Shown here: positions 33,418 through 36,599 of the stretch, in pieces | Position numbering within the stretch: position 1 is the first letter of the stretch | Layout: each line of letters opens with the position of its first letter | Assembly (NCBI GenBank): GCA_902766125.1 | Contig: CACXCG010000036.1 | Span: 1 to 36,599, forward strand | Source: an uncultured Spirochaetaceae bacterium | GTDB taxonomy: Bacteria; Spirochaetota; Spirochaetia; Treponematales; Treponemataceae | DNA length: 36,599 nt | Direction of reading: 5' to 3' | The notes under the pieces: generated by a model | What the model was told of the DNA's origin: nothing | The model's database searches: none | The model's input: only the letters and a program-made list of their open reading frames with translations | Position numbers and translations under genes: made by a program

Positions 33418-33447
33418 ATTATAACCTACCTTTACTTTTTTCTTCAA
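33418..33447 (-). promoter_or_regulatory. dnaA promoter (leaderless type)
   Basis: On the minus strand TTGAAG (33447-33442), an 18-bp spacer, TATAAT (33423-33418) and 8 nt to the ATG. It overlaps the divergent gyrB promoter (33431-33459), so dnaA and gyrB transcription probably compete. Confidence 0.68.
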
Positions 33448-33459
33448 TACGGGTATACT
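33431..33459 (+). promoter_or_regulatory. gyrB promoter
   Basis: TTTACT (33431-33436), 17 bp, TATACT (33454-33459). Transcription would start near 33466, inside the palindrome that follows. Confidence 0.65.
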
Positions 33460-33475
33460 AAAATTCTAGAATTTT
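33460..33475. promoter_or_regulatory. 16-bp perfect palindrome at the gyrB start site
   Basis: AAAATTCTAGAATTTT is fully self-complementary and begins directly after the gyrB -10 box, covering the predicted transcription start. It suits an operator, or a supercoiling-sensitive element for gyrase autoregulation. Confidence 0.55.
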
Positions 33476-33476
33476 C

Positions 33477-33500
33477 TATATATGGCTTTTTCCATATATA
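33477..33500 (+). promoter_or_regulatory. Leader hairpin upstream of the gyrB ribosome-binding site
   Basis: TATATATGG (33477-33485) and CCATATATA (33492-33500) are perfect 9-bp arms around CTTTTT. The hairpin ends 6 nt before the TTGAGG ribosome-binding site (33505-33510). It could affect translation or mRNA stability, or be a second binding site. Confidence 0.6.
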
Positions 33501-33516
33501 CGGCTTGAGGAAAAAA

Positions 33517-35484
33517 ATGTCAGAAGAAAACACTCAGTACTCAGCAAGCAGCATTCAGGTTCTGAAAGGTCTGGAAGCTGTCCGCAAACGCCCTGGAATG
33601 TACATTGGTTCTACGGGTCCTAACGGTCTTCATCATCTGGTATACGAAGTTGTTGATAACTCAATAGACGAAGCTATGGCTGGTCATTGTGACACCATTA
33701 CGGTCGCCCTGGAAAAAGATGACATTTGCCGCGTAGAAGACAATGGACGCGGTATTCCGGTAGACATGCATCCGACAGAAAAGATTTCTGCCCTTGAATT
33801 AGTTTTAACCAGACTGCATGCCGGTGGTAAGTTTGATAAATCTAACTACAAAGTTTCCGGCGGTTTACATGGTGTTGGTGTAAGCTGCGTTAATGCACTT
33901 TCTGTCTGGATGGAAGCCTTTGTTAACCGCGAAGGCAAGCGGTATGAGCAAAAATACGCAGAAGGTAAGCCAAAAACAAAAGTAGAATGTCTTGGGGAAA
34001 CCAACTTACACGGAACAACAATCCGCTGGAAAGCCGACAATACTATCTTCAAGGAAACAACAACATACAATTTTGATGTTCTTGCCCAGCGTCTTAGGGA
34101 ACTTGCTTTCTTAAACCCCGGCATCACCATAAAATTCCGTGACGAGCGCCTTGAAACTCCAAAAGAGGTTGTCTATAGATTTGAGGGAGGAATTAAACAC
34201 TATGTTACCTTCCTCAACGAAGGAAAAAAAGTCCTTCCGGAAGAACCCATCTACATCTCCGGAGAAACAGAGAATGTTCAGATGGAAGTTGCCATGCAGT
34301 ACAATGACAACTATGATGAAAAAATCTATGCCTATGTAAACGACATTAACACTAAGGAAGGCGGAACTCATCTTGACGGCTTTAAGATAGCCCTTACCGT
34401 TACGCTCAACAAATTCCTTGAAAAAAATGAAAAGCTTTTGAAGCGTCTTATAATAAAAGACTCAAAGTCAAAGGATGCAAAATCTAACCAGGTAAACTAT
34501 GAAAAGCTTGCCGGTGATGACGTTCGTGCAGGTTTGACAGCAGTTATTTCCGTAAAAGTTCCTGAGCCACAGTTTGAAGGTCAGACAAAGACAAAACTTG
34601 GCAATACGGAAGTTCGCGGTTATGTAGATGCCCTTGTAAAAGAAAAATTCACTCTCTGGTGCGAACAGAACCCCCAGTATGTGAATATGATCCTGGAAAA
34701 GGCTGTTGCAGAAGCAGAAGCCCGCATTGCAGCCCGCAAGGCAAAAGAAAATACCCGCAAAAAATCATTGTCAGATTCTTTCGGTCTTCCTGGAAAACTT
34801 TCAGACTGTTCTTCAAAAGATCCTTCAATCTGCGAAGTGTACATAGTCGAGGGTGACTCTGCAGGCGGTTCAGCAAAGAAGGGAAGGGACTCAAAGACAC
34901 AGGCCATTCTTCCGCTTTGGGGAAAGATGCTCAACGTAGAAAAGAGTCGTCTTGATAAAGTAATAGACAATGAAAAGCTTCAGCCGGTAATTGCTTCTTT
35001 GGGAACAAACATAGGCAAGGATTTTGACATAAAAAAATTGCGCTATGACAAAATAATTATTATGGCAGATGCTGATGTTGACGGAAGCCACATCCGCACA
35101 CTTTTGCTTACTTTCTTTTTCCGCTACATGCCGCAGCTTATAGAAGAGGGACATATCTATCTTGCAATGCCTCCTCTGTTTGCAGTCCGCTACGGAAAAA
35201 AAGTTAAGTATGTTTACGATGACAATGAGAAGGCAGCCGCAATCGCAGAGTTTGGTGTTCCTGCAGAAAAGCTGGATGTTCAGCGTTACAAAGGTCTGGG
35301 TGAAATGTCAGGAGACCAGCTTTGGGATACAACAATGAATCCTGCCGTAAGAAAGATGATGAAGGTAACAATACCGGATGCAATTGCAGCAGATAAAATT
35401 TTCTCTACCTGTATGGGTGAAGCCGTAGAACCGCGCCGCAAGTTCATCGAAGAAAATGCTATTTATGCAAATCTCGATGTCTGA
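33517..35484 (+). CDS. gyrB: DNA gyrase subunit B
   Basis: This 655-residue protein is the ATPase subunit of gyrase. It has a GHKL ATPase start (LEAVRKRPGMYIGSTGPNGL, VDNSIDEAMAG, DNGRGIPVD, GGKFDKSNYKVSGGLHGVG), a transducer domain, and a TOPRIM domain with VEGDSAGGSAKKGRD, DADVDGSHIRTLL and the tail RYKGLGEMSGDQLWDTTM. It is the short form without the large insert of Escherichia coli GyrB. The ATG at 33517 lies 6 nt after TTGAGG; a TTG 12 bp upstream in the same frame is part of that site and is rejected. gyrA follows after 23 bp as one unit. Confidence 0.98.
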   Translation: MSEENTQYSASSIQVLKGLEAVRKRPGMYIGSTGPNGLHHLVYEVVDNSIDEAMAGHCDTITVALEKDDICRVEDNGRGIPVDMHPTEKISALELVLTRLHAGGKFDKSNYKVSGGLHGVGVSCVNALSVWMEAFVNREGKRYEQKYAEGKPKTKVECLGETNLHGTTIRWKADNTIFKETTTYNFDVLAQRLRELAFLNPGITIKFRDERLETPKEVVYRFEGGIKHYVTFLNEGKKVLPEEPIYISGETENVQMEVAMQYNDNYDEKIYAYVNDINTKEGGTHLDGFKIALTVTLNKFLEKNEKLLKRLIIKDSKSKDAKSNQVNYEKLAGDDVRAGLTAVISVKVPEPQFEGQTKTKLGNTEVRGYVDALVKEKFTLWCEQNPQYVNMILEKAVAEAEARIAARKAKENTRKKSLSDSFGLPGKLSDCSSKDPSICEVYIVEGDSAGGSAKKGRDSKTQAILPLWGKMLNVEKSRLDKVIDNEKLQPVIASLGTNIGKDFDIKKLRYDKIIIMADADVDGSHIRTLLLTFFFRYMPQLIEEGHIYLAMPPLFAVRYGKKVKYVYDDNEKAAAIAEFGVPAEKLDVQRYKGLGEMSGDQLWDTTMNPAVRKMMKVTIPDAIAADKIFSTCMGEAVEPRRKFIEENAIYANLDV

Positions 35485-35507
35485 TGACTTTATAAGGAAA
35501 AGTATAG

Positions 35508-36599
35508 ATGGAAAATGAAATGACAACCCCTGAGGGTGGAACACTGATTCTTCAGCCCATCGATCAGGAAATAAAGAAAGCCTATATAGACTACTCAATG
35601 TCCGTTATCGTAAGCCGCGCCCTGCCGGATGTTAGAGACGGACTTAAGCCAGTTCACCGCCGCATCCTGTATTCAATGGATGAGTTGCACCTTCGTTCTT
35701 CAGGAAAGACATACAAGTGTGCAAAAATAGTCGGTGACGTACTTGGTAAATATCACCCGCACGGAGACGCTTCTGTTTACGATGCACTTGTTCGTTTAGG
35801 TCAGGATTTCTCTGAGCGCTATCCCCTTATTACTCCTCAGGGAAACTTCGGTACAATCGCCGGTGACCCTCCTGCAGCTTACCGTTATACGGAAGCAAAG
35901 ATGGCAAAACTCGCAGAAGAGATGGTTGCCGATATTGAAAAAGATACCGTTGATTTTATCCCCAACTTTGACGAAACAACAAAAGAACCAACTGTTCTTC
36001 CTACAAAATTTCCTTTCCTTCTTGCAAACGGATCAAGCGGTATTGCGGTCGGTATGGCTACAAACATGCCGCCCCACAACCTGAAGGAAATAGCATCAGC
36101 CGTTTCTGCCTACATAGACAATCCCGAGATTAGCATTGATGAATTGATGCAGCATATCAAGGGACCTGACTTTCCGACAGGCGGAATAATTTTTGGCCGC
36201 CAGGGAATCAAAGATGCTTACCGGACAGGCCGCGGAAAAATCATAATGCGCGGTAAGTTCACAATTGAAGTTGCAAAGAACGGATCAGAATCAATCGTAT
36301 TCACGGAAGTTCCCTATCAGACAAACACAACTGATCTTTGCAAACGTATTGCAGAACTTGCCCGTGACAAAATCATCGATGGAATAAGCGGTGTAAATGA
36401 TGAAACGTCAGACCGTGTAGGCATGAGAATCGTCATTGACCTTAAGCGTGGTGCCGTAACAAAAATCGTTGTTAATCAGCTTTTTGCAAAGACACCATTA
36501 CAGGCATCCTTTGGCGTAATAAACCTTGCTCTTGTAAACGGTCGCCCGGAAACCTTGAACCTTAAGCAGCTTGTGCAGCACTTCGTTGACCACCGCGAC
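35508..36599 (+). CDS. gyrA: DNA gyrase subunit A (partial, cut by window end)
   Basis: The first 364 residues of gyrase A are present. The breakage-reunion domain shows [60 protein letters not shown] with catalytic Tyr127 in YRYTEAKM, and [11 protein letters not shown]. The position equal to E. coli Ser83 is Ala88, while the acidic residue equal to Asp87 (Asp92) is kept. The beta-pinwheel C-terminal domain lies beyond the window. An AAGGAAAA-type ribosome-binding site precedes the ATG. Confidence 0.98.
   Translation, partial: MENEMTTPEGGTLILQPIDQEIKKAYIDYSMSVIVSRALPDVRDGLKPVHRRILYSMDELHLRSSGKTYKCAKIVGDVLGKYHPHGDASVYDALVRLGQDFSERYPLITPQGNFGTIAGDPPAAYRYTEAKMAKLAEEMVADIEKDTVDFIPNFDETTKEPTVLPTKFPFLLANGSSGIAVGMATNMPPHNLKEIASAVSAYIDNPEISIDELMQHIKGPDFPTGGIIFGRQGIKDAYRTGRGKIIMRGKFTIEVAKNGSESIVFTEVPYQTNTTDLCKRIAELARDKIIDGISGVNDETSDRVGMRIVIDLKRGAVTKIVVNQLFAKTPLQASFGVINLALVNGRPETLNLKQLVQHFVDHRD

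Overview
The window covers the replication-origin region of a spirochaete chromosome, most likely a host-associated Treponema or close relative. The inference rests on the dnaA-dnaN-recF-dciA set beside rpmH-rnpA-yidD-yidC-jag, a lipoprotein joining a cyclophilin and an FKBP domain (an architecture I recall from Treponema denticola), a spirochaete-type lipobox, and a moderately AT-rich, Lys/Glu-rich gene set. Species cannot be fixed from the sequence alone. I see no rRNA, tRNA, CRISPR array, insertion sequence or prophage.

Left edge (1-800): gene-poor and decayed. A short DUF4177-like ORF lies between what look like remnants of two genes on the minus strand, plus a small hairpin with a T-run.

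Accessory and metabolic part (818-20286), mixed strands: a SulP anion transporter with STAS domain; an ATP-grasp ligase-like enzyme (minus); an aldo/keto reductase with 4Fe-4S motifs followed by acylphosphatase and glutamyl-Q tRNA(Asp) synthetase; the Mn exporter MntP (minus); a DUF937 protein and a four-helix membrane protein with an HxxC/CxxC tail; a family-31 glycoside hydrolase and an S41 peptidase (both minus); a MATE transporter; a NodB-type deacetylase (minus); pyruvate phosphate dikinase with a histone-H1-like Lys/Ala tail broken by a one-base frameshift; a PHP phosphoesterase; a MocR-like regulator with a degenerate aminotransferase domain and three FliM-like motifs; and, translationally coupled to it, a uracil-DNA-glycosylase-fold protein.

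Left replichore next to the origin (20283-33409), all minus and so co-directional with the leftward fork: hrpB and a Gx-transporter/EcfT-like membrane protein; the operon rpmH-rnpA-yidD-yidC-jag-secreted protein-cyclophilin/FKBP lipoprotein, closed by a terminator; then dciA, recF, dnaN and dnaA. The dnaN-dnaA gap (31749-31981) carries a readable origin: DnaA boxes, a short GC block, six DnaA-trio triplets and a 29-nt all-A/T stretch. Right of dnaA, gyrB and gyrA run on the plus strand; gyrA is cut by the window end.

Regulation: many promoters can be read by eye. A striking share place the -10 hexamer only 6-8 nt before the start codon with no Shine-Dalgarno sequence (SulP, ATP-grasp, aldo/keto reductase, MntP, MATE, deacetylase, MocR-like regulator and dnaA), which predicts leaderless mRNAs. 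Others (DUF937, ppdK, GH31, rpmH, gyrB) have ordinary leaders and ribosome-binding sites. The most unusual items are the MocR-like regulator, the tailed and frameshifted PPDK, the leaderless class, and the palindromes at the gyrB and rpmH promoters.
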